Below are positions 1-6,531 of a DNA stretch of 9,553 bases, one piece after another (the stretch's first letter is position 1; the number at the start of each line of letters is the position of its first letter). Both the position numbers and the translations under genes were made by a program. Source of the stretch: CAYJAD01 sp964371505 (GTDB lineage Bacteria > Desulfobacterota > Desulfovibrionia > Desulfovibrionales > Desulfovibrionaceae); the NCBI GenBank assembly GCA_964371505.1, contig CAYJNG010000095.1, positions 1 to 9,553 on the forward strand, written 5' to 3'. The notes beneath the pieces are model-generated. The model made no database searches. It was given only the letters and a program-made list of their open reading frames with translations, and was not told the DNA's origin.

Positions 1-22
1 AGAGCTGCTTTTCAGCGCATCA

Positions 23-898
23 TTATACTTCAGAATCCAGAAGCGTTTTTAACATACCCTTCAGTTCATGGCGTAATTTTTCATCTTGCATGGCAAAGTA
101 CACGTTGGCTGTAAGGTATTCAGCCCAGTCACCAGCGTCAAAGCGGCGTCCGGTCATTTTTACAGCAAGCATACCCTTATCTTTAGCCATGGCTTGTAAA
201 GCATCGGTAAGCTGAATTTCACCGCCGTGCCCTGGTTGTACGTTTTTCAAATAATCAAAAATATCTGGGGTAAGTACATAACGGCCCACAATGGCAAGAC
301 GCGAAGGCGCATCTTCGCGAGCAGGCTTTTCCACCATATCATTAATACGATATACTCCGGGAGAGATTTCCGTACCATCAATGATGCCATAACGGTCTAC
401 CTTGTCTTGCGGTACTTCCATAACACCAATAACAGGCATATTTTCTGCCATGGCCACGTCAATGAGTTGTTGCACGCCGGGTGTGCCACCAAACATAAGG
501 TCATCACCCACCATAATGGCAAAGGGTTTATCGCGCACCAATTCTTTGGCACAAAGCACAGCATGTCCAAGACCCAATTGCTTTTTTTGACGCACAGACA
601 TGATATTTACCATCTCAGCCACATCATGGATTATTTTAAGCTTATCCAATTTACCGGCACGTTCAAGTACATGCTCCAATTGTAAATTATAGTCAAAGTG
701 GTCCTCAATAACGTTTTTATCCCTGTTGGTAACGAAGATAACATCTTTAATCTTAGATTGAATGGCCTCTTCTACCACACATTGAATAACAGGCTTATTA
801 TAAATGGGGAGCATTTCCTTAGGGATGTTCTTACTGGCGGGTAATGAACGCGTTCCCCAGCCTGCCACAGGAATAATAACTTTACGAATCTTTTCCAT
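23..898 (-). CDS. galU: UTP-glucose-1-phosphate uridylyltransferase (GalU)
   Basis: Makes UDP-glucose from UTP and glucose-1-phosphate in the cytoplasm, feeding surface polysaccharide and LPS synthesis. The 291-residue protein is the usual length for bacterial GalU. The nucleotide-binding loop is at residues 13-32 (GWGTRSLP, then KNIPKEMLPI), with a GLGHAV block at 109-114, GDD at 131-133, the conserved lysine of VEKP at 191, GRYVLTP at 205-211 and GEIQLTDA at 226-233. The ATG is preceded by AGGAAG about 4 nt upstream. It lies 42 bp downstream of glmM on the same strand, so the two are probably cotranscribed. Oddities: the usual GLGTRFLP is GWGTRSLP, and the usual GDK near the C-terminus is GDW (Trp258). 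I take these as lineage variants, since all other blocks are intact. Only 22 bp follow the stop codon inside the window, so what lies downstream is unknown. Confidence 0.96.
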   Translation of the reverse strand: MEKIRKVIIPVAGWGTRSLPASKNIPKEMLPIYNKPVIQCVVEEAIQSKIKDVIFVTNRDKNVIEDHFDYNLQLEHVLERAGKLDKLKIIHDVAEMVNIMSVRQKKQLGLGHAVLCAKELVRDKPFAIMVGDDLMFGGTPGVQQLIDVAMAENMPVIGVMEVPQDKVDRYGIIDGTEISPGVYRINDMVEKPAREDAPSRLAIVGRYVLTPDIFDYLKNVQPGHGGEIQLTDALQAMAKDKGMLAVKMTGRRFDAGDWAEYLTANVYFAMQDEKLRHELKGMLKTLLDSEV

Positions 899-940
899 GA
901 TCTTCCTACTCTTTACACAGTTTTATCAATTTTTACGTAT

Positions 941-2299
941 TTATGAAGCAATGCTTAAAGCTTTTTTTACTATTTCAGCCAAATTTTCCGCATGGGAGCG
1001 CACCTTGCCACTGTCTTCCCCTTCCACCATAACGCGGCATAAGGATTCTGTACCGGAATAACGCAACAGCACTCGCCCGCGACCTGCAAGATCAGCTTCC
1101 ACATTCTTTACAGCCTCTTGCACTAAGGGCACATCCTCCATGGGAGGCTTTGAATCCACACGTACATTTATAAGCACTTGCGGAAAAGGCGTAAGTAAGC
1201 CCGCCAACTCAGAAAGTGGGCGCTCTTTTTCTACCATATAGCGTAAAATTTGCAAGGCGGCAAGTAAACCGTCGCCTGTGGTGCTATGTTGACGAAAAAT
1301 TAAATGCCCAGACTGCTCACCGCCCAGCATAAAATCCCCGCGGCGCATGGCTTCCATGACGTAACGGTCCCCCACTTGAGTACGTAATAAAGTGCCGCCA
1401 TGCTCCTTCATAAAGACTTCCAAGGCCATATTACTCATCACCGTGGAAACAAGCGTCTTTTTAGGCAACTCTTTACGCTCCATCATGGCTAAAGCACACA
1501 TGGCCATAATTTGATCGCCATCCAACACCGTGCCGTGTTCATCCACCACAATGAGCCTATCAGCATCGCCATCCAGAGCAAGGCCAATATCAGCTCGCAC
1601 TTCGCGTACTTTTTCTGCGGTGCGCTGCGGATGCAAAGAACCATAAGCATCGTTAATGTTGGTGCCATTGGGATCTGTGCCAAGGGTTATCACCTCAGCG
1701 CCCAGCTCCTCCAAGGCCAAGGGAGCCACTTTATAGGCGGCGCCATGGGCACAGTCTATAACAATACGCAAGCCCGTAAGGGACATGTGCGCCGGAAAAC
1801 AAGATTTGGTATACACAATATAGCGCCCACCAGCATCTTCAATTCTCTTGGCACGCCCTATCTTATGCGCGGGGGGGTATTCCCATTTATCAACATTGTG
1901 CACAAGGTCGGCAATCTTATCTTCCGTTTCATCGGCAAGTTTATAGCCTTCAGCATCAAAAAACTTGATGCCATTGTCATGAAAAGAATTATGCGAAGCA
2001 GAAATAACCACGCCCAAATCCGCACGCATGCTGCGCGTTAAAAAAGAAATGGCCGGTGTGGGCAAGGGGCCCACCATGATAACATGCATGCCCATGGAGC
2101 AAAAACCTGCAGCCAAGGCCGATTCAAACATATAGCCAGATAGGCGCGTATCCTTGCCTATGAGCACCTTATGCGGATGCTCACCGCGTCGAAAATATGT
2201 ACCGGCTGCTTGCCCTAAACGTAGGGCCATTTCAGCCGTCATGGGGTGAATATTGGCTTTACCGCGAATGCCATCGGTGCCAAAAAGTCGTGTTTGCAT
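941..2299 (-). CDS. glmM: Phosphoglucosamine mutase (GlmM)
   Basis: Interconverts glucosamine-6-phosphate and glucosamine-1-phosphate, the step before GlmU in UDP-GlcNAc synthesis for peptidoglycan and LPS. The 452 residues match the family length. All four functional blocks of the alpha-D-phosphohexomutase fold are visible: GTDGIRG at 7-13; the phosphoserine loop SASHN with Ser102 (same number as in E. coli GlmM); the metal loop DGDADR at 243-248; the sugar-binding GGEQSGH at 326-332; and the phosphate-binding loop RYSGTES at 413-419. Two usually proline-bearing spots read Ser instead: SASHNS for SASHNP, and SGTES for SGTEP. A strong GGGAGG lies 5 nt before the ATG. It sits between mltA (107 bp upstream) and galU (42 bp downstream) on one strand. 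The cdaA-ybbR genes that often precede glmM are not present here. Confidence 0.97.
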   Translation of the reverse strand: MQTRLFGTDGIRGKANIHPMTAEMALRLGQAAGTYFRRGEHPHKVLIGKDTRLSGYMFESALAAGFCSMGMHVIMVGPLPTPAISFLTRSMRADLGVVISASHNSFHDNGIKFFDAEGYKLADETEDKIADLVHNVDKWEYPPAHKIGRAKRIEDAGGRYIVYTKSCFPAHMSLTGLRIVIDCAHGAAYKVAPLALEELGAEVITLGTDPNGTNINDAYGSLHPQRTAEKVREVRADIGLALDGDADRLIVVDEHGTVLDGDQIMAMCALAMMERKELPKKTLVSTVMSNMALEVFMKEHGGTLLRTQVGDRYVMEAMRRGDFMLGGEQSGHLIFRQHSTTGDGLLAALQILRYMVEKERPLSELAGLLTPFPQVLINVRVDSKPPMEDVPLVQEAVKNVEADLAGRGRVLLRYSGTESLCRVMVEGEDSGKVRSHAENLAEIVKKALSIAS

Positions 2300-2339
2300 A
2301 TATGCCTCCCTGTAAGGGGATGTAGATTACTATTTTTAT

Positions 2340-2354
2340 GGGGGAAGGCCCCCC
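2340..2354. other. G/C-only hairpin in the mltA-glmM gap
   Basis: Five G are followed, after a short AAGG-type loop, by a run of six C, giving a compact five-pair GC stem. Read in the direction of mltA-glmM transcription it is followed by ATAAAAATA, not by a U-run, so it is a poor intrinsic terminator on that strand. On the other strand four T follow, but no plus-strand gene lies upstream. A second weak dyad, GGGA/TCCC, lies at about 2372-2384. Possible roles are a processing or pausing element that tunes glmM relative to mltA, or no role. Confidence 0.35.
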
Positions 2355-2406
2355 TTTTGCTAGGGTTGCAAAGGGATTTCCTCCCTCAAAAACCTTCTAG
2401 CTAAAA

Positions 2407-3636
2407 TTATTTTTTAAGTAACAGCCACACTTGGCCCTTGGTATAAATACTCATGGCCTTATCATGCCCTGTTTGCCCTTCTCCGCTATACATATCTATA
2501 CGGCGCATCAAAATGGCGCCGCCTGTATCTTGTGCAAAGCCAAGACCGTTTAAGGTATTGGTATTACCACGCAGCACGCCGGCTTTTTGTTTGCCTTTAG
2601 TGGGGAGGTTATACGCCAAAATACCGCCCAAAGGCAAGACGCGCGGGTCTGAAGCCATGCTCACCCAAGGGGTAAGAGCGCCGCCGGCAGTACCTTGAGG
2701 TTTGGGGGAGCCATAGCGGAAAAAGGCATAGCCCGATGCCGCCTCAAGAAAGGCGCGTCGCTTGGCCTCATCGGCACCGTCCCACCATTCTCTTAGGCCT
2801 TGCATATGGGCCCTTTTGCGCGGCAGTTGCTTGGTATCCATTAAATAGCCCAGCATGCTGCGCCCCTTCCAACCATTAAGGCCAGCAAAAAGTATGGCTT
2901 GCGTGCTGCCGTCATCAAAGGCCAAAAGGCCAGAACCTTGCAGCATAAGCTCATACGTATCCACACGATGCGCCAACCACGCTATTTCAAGATTACGGTT
3001 AGCAAGCTTGCCATCCATGTCAATTTCTGCACGGGAAAAATACGGCGGGTCTGGCTTAATGACGTTGGTAAAAGCCTCCTCCGCACAAGTATGCGTGGGT
3101 AAACAATGCGCCAAATGCGGCGCTATTTCTTCAGGCACACGGTACAAAGGAAAGGTATAGCCTTCCTTTTTGGTACGACTGGCCTTAATTACAGGGGAAA
3201 AATACCCCGTAAAATGCGTTTGCGGCGTCAAATGCAACCACGTAAAATGCTGCGCCAATAGTTCAGGATTCTTATCAAGGCTTGGTAAAAGCTTTTGTAA
3301 AAGTAACAAAGATTGCGTGAGCTCTCCCCAAGTAATGCGCTGCTCATTGTGTTCAATGGCCCGTTCTTCTTGTGGCCATGACTGTGTATACACAAGCGAT
3401 TGCGCAAGGCTTGGGCCAAGCTGCGTCCAAGAACTTAAGCCCATGCGCTCTTTTTGCAAAGATTTTGCTCTTTTTAGCGCACTTTGAGCGTCTATGGGCA
3501 CAAGCAAAGCTGAGTCAAGCGTTAAAGCCTCAGGCAGCGTGCGCCCCGCTTGCGCCATGGCCATGGGAGCATACATAAAAGCCACAAAGGCCAAACTTAA
3601 ACCAAGGGTAGTGAAAAATCTTTGTAAGTACGTCAT
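2407..3636 (-). CDS. mltA: Membrane-bound lytic murein transglycosylase A family (MltA)
   Basis: Cleaves the MurNAc-GlcNAc bond of peptidoglycan with formation of 1,6-anhydroMurNAc, in the periplasm. The 409-residue product starts with a signal peptide (basic FF region, hydrophobic LGLSLAFVAFMYAPMAMA, probable cleavage after AMAQA near residue 30). No lipobox cysteine is present, so unlike E. coli MltA it should not be a lipoprotein despite the family name. The MltA core is seen at FTGYFSP (142-148), at the block around LQGSGLL (232-238), and in the C-terminal 3D/double-psi-barrel part: SGYAFFRYG (301-309), SMASDPRVLPLGG (326-338), QDTGGAI with Asp370, and RIDMYSG with Asp381. The catalytic Asp of the family lies in this C-terminal part and should be one of these, most likely Asp370. 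The N-terminal stretch of about 100 residues before the core is longer than usual. The start is supported by TAGGAG just upstream. It is the first gene of the mltA-glmM-galU unit. Confidence 0.93.
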   Translation of the reverse strand: MTYLQRFFTTLGLSLAFVAFMYAPMAMAQAGRTLPEALTLDSALLVPIDAQSALKRAKSLQKERMGLSSWTQLGPSLAQSLVYTQSWPQEERAIEHNEQRITWGELTQSLLLLQKLLPSLDKNPELLAQHFTWLHLTPQTHFTGYFSPVIKASRTKKEGYTFPLYRVPEEIAPHLAHCLPTHTCAEEAFTNVIKPDPPYFSRAEIDMDGKLANRNLEIAWLAHRVDTYELMLQGSGLLAFDDGSTQAILFAGLNGWKGRSMLGYLMDTKQLPRKRAHMQGLREWWDGADEAKRRAFLEAASGYAFFRYGSPKPQGTAGGALTPWVSMASDPRVLPLGGILAYNLPTKGKQKAGVLRGNTNTLNGLGFAQDTGGAILMRRIDMYSGEGQTGHDKAMSIYTKGQVWLLLKK

Positions 3637-3737
3637 GCACTCCTACTTAACACAGCTTTTGCTCCATGAAAAATATAGACATTTGCCCAAAATTAAACTA
3701 TTGGAAAGGCTATCTTGATTTAATAAGGAGAGCCCTC
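3637..3737. promoter_or_regulatory. Divergent spacer between mltA and the small basic protein gene
   Basis: This 101-bp spacer must carry the leftward promoter for mltA-glmM-galU and the rightward promoter for the small gene. A leftward TATATT (complement of 3672-3677) is a possible -10, but no good -35 stands 16-18 bp from it. A rightward TTGCCC at 3683-3688 lacks a well-placed -10 (TATCTT at 3711-3716 is 22 bp away). Ribosome binding sites are clear on both sides: TAGGAG for mltA and AAGGAG at about 3726-3731 for the small gene. The promoters are therefore inferred from layout more than seen. Confidence 0.3.
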
Positions 3738-3851
3738 ATGGCGCAAAAGAAAATCGAACGCACTAAAGAATTAGACCGTCGTCGTAAACGCCGCGCTGAG
3801 CGTTTAAAACAACGCATCCGCGAAGCAAAAGCTGAAGCCAAGGCGAAATAA
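3738..3851 (+). CDS. 37-residue highly basic small protein, function unknown
   Basis: The ATG is preceded by a perfect AAGGAG at 7 nt spacing, and the reading frame ends at TAA after 37 codons. An upstream in-frame ATG near 3666 has no ribosome binding site and is not used here. More than half of the residues are Lys, Arg or Glu. The opening MAQKKIERTKEL is followed by DRRRKRRAERLKQRIREAK and an Ala/Lys tail, all predicted as one continuous charged helix with no hydrophobic core. Such a composition fits a protein that contacts rRNA, tRNA or DNA. It has its own terminator and no operon partner, pointing to a separately regulated, possibly abundant product. It superficially resembles the basic tail of ribosomal protein bS21, but it lacks the bS21 N-terminal part and I would not call it that. 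Short basic proteins of this style occur in related bacteria as conserved hypotheticals (recollection, not checked). Confidence 0.8.
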   Translation: MAQKKIERTKELDRRRKRRAERLKQRIREAKAEAKAK

Positions 3852-3869
3852 GGTTTTTTTTACCTTTTA

Positions 3870-3936
3870 GGGCCTATTCTTACGTTGTGTTTAGTTTTCT
3901 AAGCATATTGCGTAAGAATGGGCCCTTGCATTTTTT
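3870..3936 (+). terminator. Long-stem intrinsic terminator after the small basic gene
   Basis: Arms of 15 nt at 3870-3884 and 3911-3925 pair completely except for one U-G wobble (GGGCCTATTCTTACG against CGTAAGAATGGGCCC). The 26-nt loop can itself fold into a small TTTAG/CTAAG hairpin. The stem is followed by TTGC and six T. It begins 18 bp after the stop codon and would isolate the small gene from fmdB. The long stem is more than a simple terminator needs and could also protect the 3' end of a short, abundant mRNA. Confidence 0.85.
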
Positions 3937-3945
3937 GCCTAACCG

Positions 3946-3973
3946 TGTCGCACAAGCATAGTATGGTGTGACA
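3946..3973. promoter_or_regulatory. Imperfect 8-bp dyad upstream of fmdB-purB-pyrE
   Basis: TGTCGCAC (3946-3953) and GTGTGACA (3966-3973) form an inverted repeat with one mismatch and a 12-bp spacer. It lies just after the terminator T-run and about 75 bp before the fmdB start, where an operator or the 5' part of a leader would be expected. No confident promoter hexamers can be paired with it (TTCACC at 3987-3992 has no well-placed -10). The assignment as an operator is inference. Confidence 0.3.
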
Positions 3974-4045
3974 ACATTTTCACGAGTTCACCCTGTTAAG
4001 GTTTATTCCCAATCTTATTTCAAAAAATACGTCTTAGGATATATT

Positions 4046-4351
4046 ATGCCTATTTATGAATATCAATGCCCGCAATGCCAGCATGTTTTTGAAGAGTGGC
4101 TTAGCATAAGCGAGGCCACAGACAAAGCCCCATGCCCCCAATGTACCACACAGTCCAGCCGTATTATCTCCAATACGGCCTTTGTACTTAAAGGCGGCGG
4201 CTGGTATGTAACAGAATACGGCAACCGTAAAACTTCCAATCATAACACAGCGCCTGCAGCCAGTGACACCAAAGCCACTACACCTGCACCCAGTGCGCCA
4301 GCTACACCTCCAACACCTAACAATACGCCTGCCCAAGGCGCCAACGCATAA
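4046..4351 (+). CDS. FmdB-family zinc-ribbon protein
   Basis: The 101-residue protein opens with MPIYEYQCPQCQHVFEE and carries two CxxC pairs (Cys8/Cys11 and Cys30/Cys33), then the family block SNTAFVLKGGGWYVTEYG around 43-59. This is the CxxC-CxxC 'regulatory protein FmdB' domain, a small zinc ribbon whose molecular role is not established in most bacteria. From about residue 62 the tail is low-complexity, rich in Ala, Pro and Thr, and likely disordered. I chose the ATG with TAGGAT 5 nt upstream. The frame stays open 26 codons further up, but those residues do not belong to the family and that start has no ribosome binding site. The stop codon lies 10 bp before purB and its TAAGGGG supplies the purB ribosome binding site, so translation of the two is probably coupled. 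Confidence 0.9.
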   Translation: MPIYEYQCPQCQHVFEEWLSISEATDKAPCPQCTTQSSRIISNTAFVLKGGGWYVTEYGNRKTSNHNTAPAASDTKATTPAPSAPATPPTPNNTPAQGANA

Positions 4352-4361
4352 GGGGAAAACC

Positions 4362-5657
4362 ATGATAGAAAGATACAGCCGCGAGGCCATGAGCAGCCTT
4401 TGGACTTTAGAAAAACGTTATGACGCTTGGCTTAAAGTAGAACTTGCCGTATGCGAAGCTTGGCATGAATTGGGGCGCATCCCCAAGGAAGCCATAGACG
4501 TTATTCGTGCTAAAGCTGCCTTTGACGTAGAAAGAGTGCTGGAAATTGAAGAAACCACACGCCACGACGTTATAGCCTTTTTAACTTCTGTAGAAGAATT
4601 TGTGGGCCCTGAGGCACGCTTTATCCACCTTGGCTGTACTTCCTCTGACATTGTGGACACAGCCAATGCTGTTATGCTTAAAGATGCCGGCGCCCTCATT
4701 GTAGAAGATATCAAAAAACTTTTAGAAGCGCTTAAAAAACTTGCTCATGACTGGAAAGGCACCATTTGCATGGGCCGCACCCACGGCATCCACGCCGAAC
4801 CTACCAGCTTTGGGCTTAAAATGGCTGGCTATTATGCCGAATTTAGCCGTCACCTTGAGCGTGTAGAGCTTGCTCTTGAAAATATGCGTGTAGGCAAACT
4901 TTCCGGCGCCGTAGGCACCTATGCCTTCCTTGGCCCCGACGTGGAAGCCCTCACCATGAAGCATCTGGGCCTTGGCGTTGACCCTCACTCCACACAAATT
5001 ATTCAGCGCGACCGCTATGCACAATTCTTCACCGCCCTTGCCATCATGGGCGGCGGCATTGAACGCCTTTGCGTAGAGCTGCGCCACCTCCAACGCACCG
5101 AAGTATTGGAAGTGGAAGAAGGCTTCAGAAAGGGACAAAAAGGTTCTTCTGCCATGCCGCATAAGAAAAACCCCATTTCTGCCGAAAATATGACCGGTCT
5201 CTCCCGTCTCTTACGCTCCAATGCCGTAGCCGCCATGGAAAACCAAGCTTTATGGCATGAGCGCGATATTAGCCACTCTTCTGTGGAGCGTGTCATCATG
5301 CCAGACTCCACCATTTTGGCAGACTATATTTTAAACCGCTTAACCAATCTTTTGAGCGGCCTTGTGGTAAAGCCTGAGCGCATGAAAAAGAATATGGACC
5401 ATTCCTTAGGTTTATACTACTCACAACGCGTGCTCACCAACCTCATTGATAAAGGCTTACCACGTCAAAAAGCCTATGAAATGGTGCAAGCTTGCGCCAT
5501 GCAAAGCTGGGAAAGCCAAAAGCCTTTTGCAGATATTGTATGCGCAAACGCAGACATCACAGCTCTTATTGATGCGCAAACCCTTGCAGAATTATTTAAC
5601 CCAAGCTATTATTTGCAGCATGAAGATACCATTTTTGCACGTATCTTCACCGCATAA
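4362..5657 (+). CDS. purB: Adenylosuccinate lyase (PurB)
   Basis: Catalyses two fumarate-releasing steps of purine synthesis, SAICAR to AICAR and adenylosuccinate to AMP, as a cytoplasmic homotetramer. The 431 residues equal the length of the short B. subtilis-type enzyme, and the active-site numbering coincides with it: His68 (TTRH), His89 (IHLGCTSSD) and His141 (GRTHGIHAEP). The mobile loop with the superfamily signature is at 261-271 (GSSAMPHKKNP), including the likely catalytic serine 262/263. The frame is open upstream into fmdB, but the ATG at 4362 follows AGGGG at the fmdB stop and gives the normal N-terminus MIERYSR. It is the middle gene of fmdB-purB-pyrE, 17 bp before pyrE, which joins purine and pyrimidine synthesis in one transcript. 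Confidence 0.98.
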   Translation: MIERYSREAMSSLWTLEKRYDAWLKVELAVCEAWHELGRIPKEAIDVIRAKAAFDVERVLEIEETTRHDVIAFLTSVEEFVGPEARFIHLGCTSSDIVDTANAVMLKDAGALIVEDIKKLLEALKKLAHDWKGTICMGRTHGIHAEPTSFGLKMAGYYAEFSRHLERVELALENMRVGKLSGAVGTYAFLGPDVEALTMKHLGLGVDPHSTQIIQRDRYAQFFTALAIMGGGIERLCVELRHLQRTEVLEVEEGFRKGQKGSSAMPHKKNPISAENMTGLSRLLRSNAVAAMENQALWHERDISHSSVERVIMPDSTILADYILNRLTNLLSGLVVKPERMKKNMDHSLGLYYSQRVLTNLIDKGLPRQKAYEMVQACAMQSWESQKPFADIVCANADITALIDAQTLAELFNPSYYLQHEDTIFARIFTA

Positions 5658-5674
5658 AAGATGAGGAAAAAACC

Positions 5675-6235
5675 ATGTTAGAATTAAAACGCCGCTTAGC
5701 CCGTATTCTTATAGAAAAATCCTATAAAGAAGGGGATTTTACCCTAGCTTCTGGCCGCAAAAGTGATTATTATTTTGACTGCCGTGTCACGGCGCTGCAT
5801 CCCGAAGGCTCTTGGCTTATTGGCACCCTTTTTAACAAAATGCTAGCTGATGTAGATATTAAAGGCGTGGGCGGCATGACCCTTGGCGCTGACCCCCTTG
5901 TATCTGCCACCACCGTTATTTCTCACGAAAATAACCGCCCCTTAGCCGGTCTTTTGGTACGCAAAGAAGCCAAAGGTCATGGCACAGGTCAATACGTAGA
6001 AGGCCTTGGAAACTTTGAAAAAGGTGACAAAGTAGCCATGGTGGAAGACGTGGTTACCACGGGCGGCTCCTTATTAAAAGCCTGCACCCGTGTGCAAGAT
6101 GCCGGCCTTGAAATTGTGGCTGTATGCACCATCCTTGACCGTCAAGAAGGCGGGAGAGAAATTCTTAAGGAACACGGCTTTGAGCTGCTTTCCTTATTCA
6201 CCCGTGAAGAACTTGTGGCCCTTGGTCGCTCCTAA
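5675..6235 (+). CDS. pyrE: Orotate phosphoribosyltransferase (PyrE)
   Basis: Joins orotate to PRPP to make OMP, the fifth step of UMP synthesis. The 186-residue protein is of usual length. The PRPP-binding motif is at 120-132 (VAMVEDVVTTGGS, with acidic pair Glu124/Asp125). The flexible catalytic loop is at 96-105 (RKEAKGHGTG), and the N-terminal FTLASGRKSDYYFD segment (22-35) is typical of the family. GAGG lies 9 nt before the ATG. It is the last gene of the fmdB-purB-pyrE operon and is followed after 8 bp by a strong hairpin. No pyrF is adjacent. Confidence 0.97.
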   Translation: MLELKRRLARILIEKSYKEGDFTLASGRKSDYYFDCRVTALHPEGSWLIGTLFNKMLADVDIKGVGGMTLGADPLVSATTVISHENNRPLAGLLVRKEAKGHGTGQYVEGLGNFEKGDKVAMVEDVVTTGGSLLKACTRVQDAGLEIVAVCTILDRQEGGREILKEHGFELLSLFTREELVALGRS

Positions 6236-6243
6236 ATAATACG

Positions 6244-6273
6244 GCCCCTGTGTGCTTAACGGTGCACAGGGGC
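6244..6273 (+). terminator. Strong hairpin after pyrE, without a U-tract
   Basis: Arms of 12 nt (GCCCCTGTGTGC and GTGCACAGGGGC) pair with two G-U wobbles around a 6-nt TTAACG loop. The next bases are TAAACATAC, so the U-run of a canonical intrinsic terminator is missing. It probably marks the 3' end of the fmdB-purB-pyrE mRNA, either as a processed or protected end after Rho-dependent termination, or as a weak terminator. It begins 8 bp beyond the pyrE stop codon. Confidence 0.55.
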
Positions 6274-6531
6274 TAAACATACATAAAGCGATACGCACTA
6301 AACGAAACGCACTGATTTACGAAGAAAGCCAAGGCGCTTTAGCATCAATTATGCACTGCCCTCTTGACTTTTTCTTATTTTTACGCAGAGTATTGCTTTG
6401 CAAAATGGGTACAATATTTTCATAAAGCCATAAGAAACACAGAGCCAACACGTCTTACGTGTATCCCCTTGCGGCATGTACCCCTTTGCAGATGGTAGAA
6501 ACCTGCATTACGACTTACTAAAGTCTTACGC
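6274..6531. other. Gene-free stretch between pyrE and the YkuD gene
   Basis: No credible gene is seen. Two short open frames starting at ATG (about 6350, 24 codons; 6476, 27 codons) have no ribosome binding site. Visible structure: a 6-bp palindrome with a 3-nt loop, ACACGT/ACGTGT, at 6448-6462; a weak AAAGC/GCTTT dyad near 6325-6340; a TTGACT at 6364-6369 with no matching -10; and an unusual number of TTACG words (6317, 6381, 6455, 6508, 6526, with a sixth at 6533 just beyond). The part from about 6440 onward probably belongs to the control region of the next gene. Confidence 0.5.

Noticed and set aside
227..685. 152-codon plus-strand open frame over galU
   Set aside because: It is antisense to an intact, unmistakable galU, has no domain and no ribosome binding site, and its composition is that of a reverse-complement shadow.
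1511..2041. 176-codon plus-strand open frame over glmM
   Set aside because: Antisense shadow of a fully conserved gene, with no protein-like domain or start signal.
2340..2358. Intrinsic terminator between mltA and glmM
   Set aside because: On the transcribed strand the stem is followed by ATAAAAATA, not a U-run. The T-run is on the strand with no upstream gene.
3738..3851. Ribosomal protein bS21 (rpsU)
   Set aside because: Only the basic composition is similar. The bS21 N-terminal part and its length of about 70 residues are missing.
3967..3984. CRP-like site TGTGA...TCACG
   Set aside because: The half-sites are 8 bp apart instead of the required 6, and the right half is imperfect.
3968..4045. 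Extended N-terminus for the FmdB protein
   Set aside because: The 26 extra residues are not part of the family, the far start lacks a ribosome binding site, and MPIYEY is the standard N-terminus.
4263..4361. Extended N-terminus for PurB overlapping fmdB
   Set aside because: The extension reads the low-complexity fmdB tail in another frame. The ATG at 4362 has a proper ribosome binding site and makes active-site numbering agree with B. subtilis PurB.
6350..6424. 24-codon open frame (MHCPLDFF...)
   Set aside because: No ribosome binding site before the ATG, and nothing to support expression.
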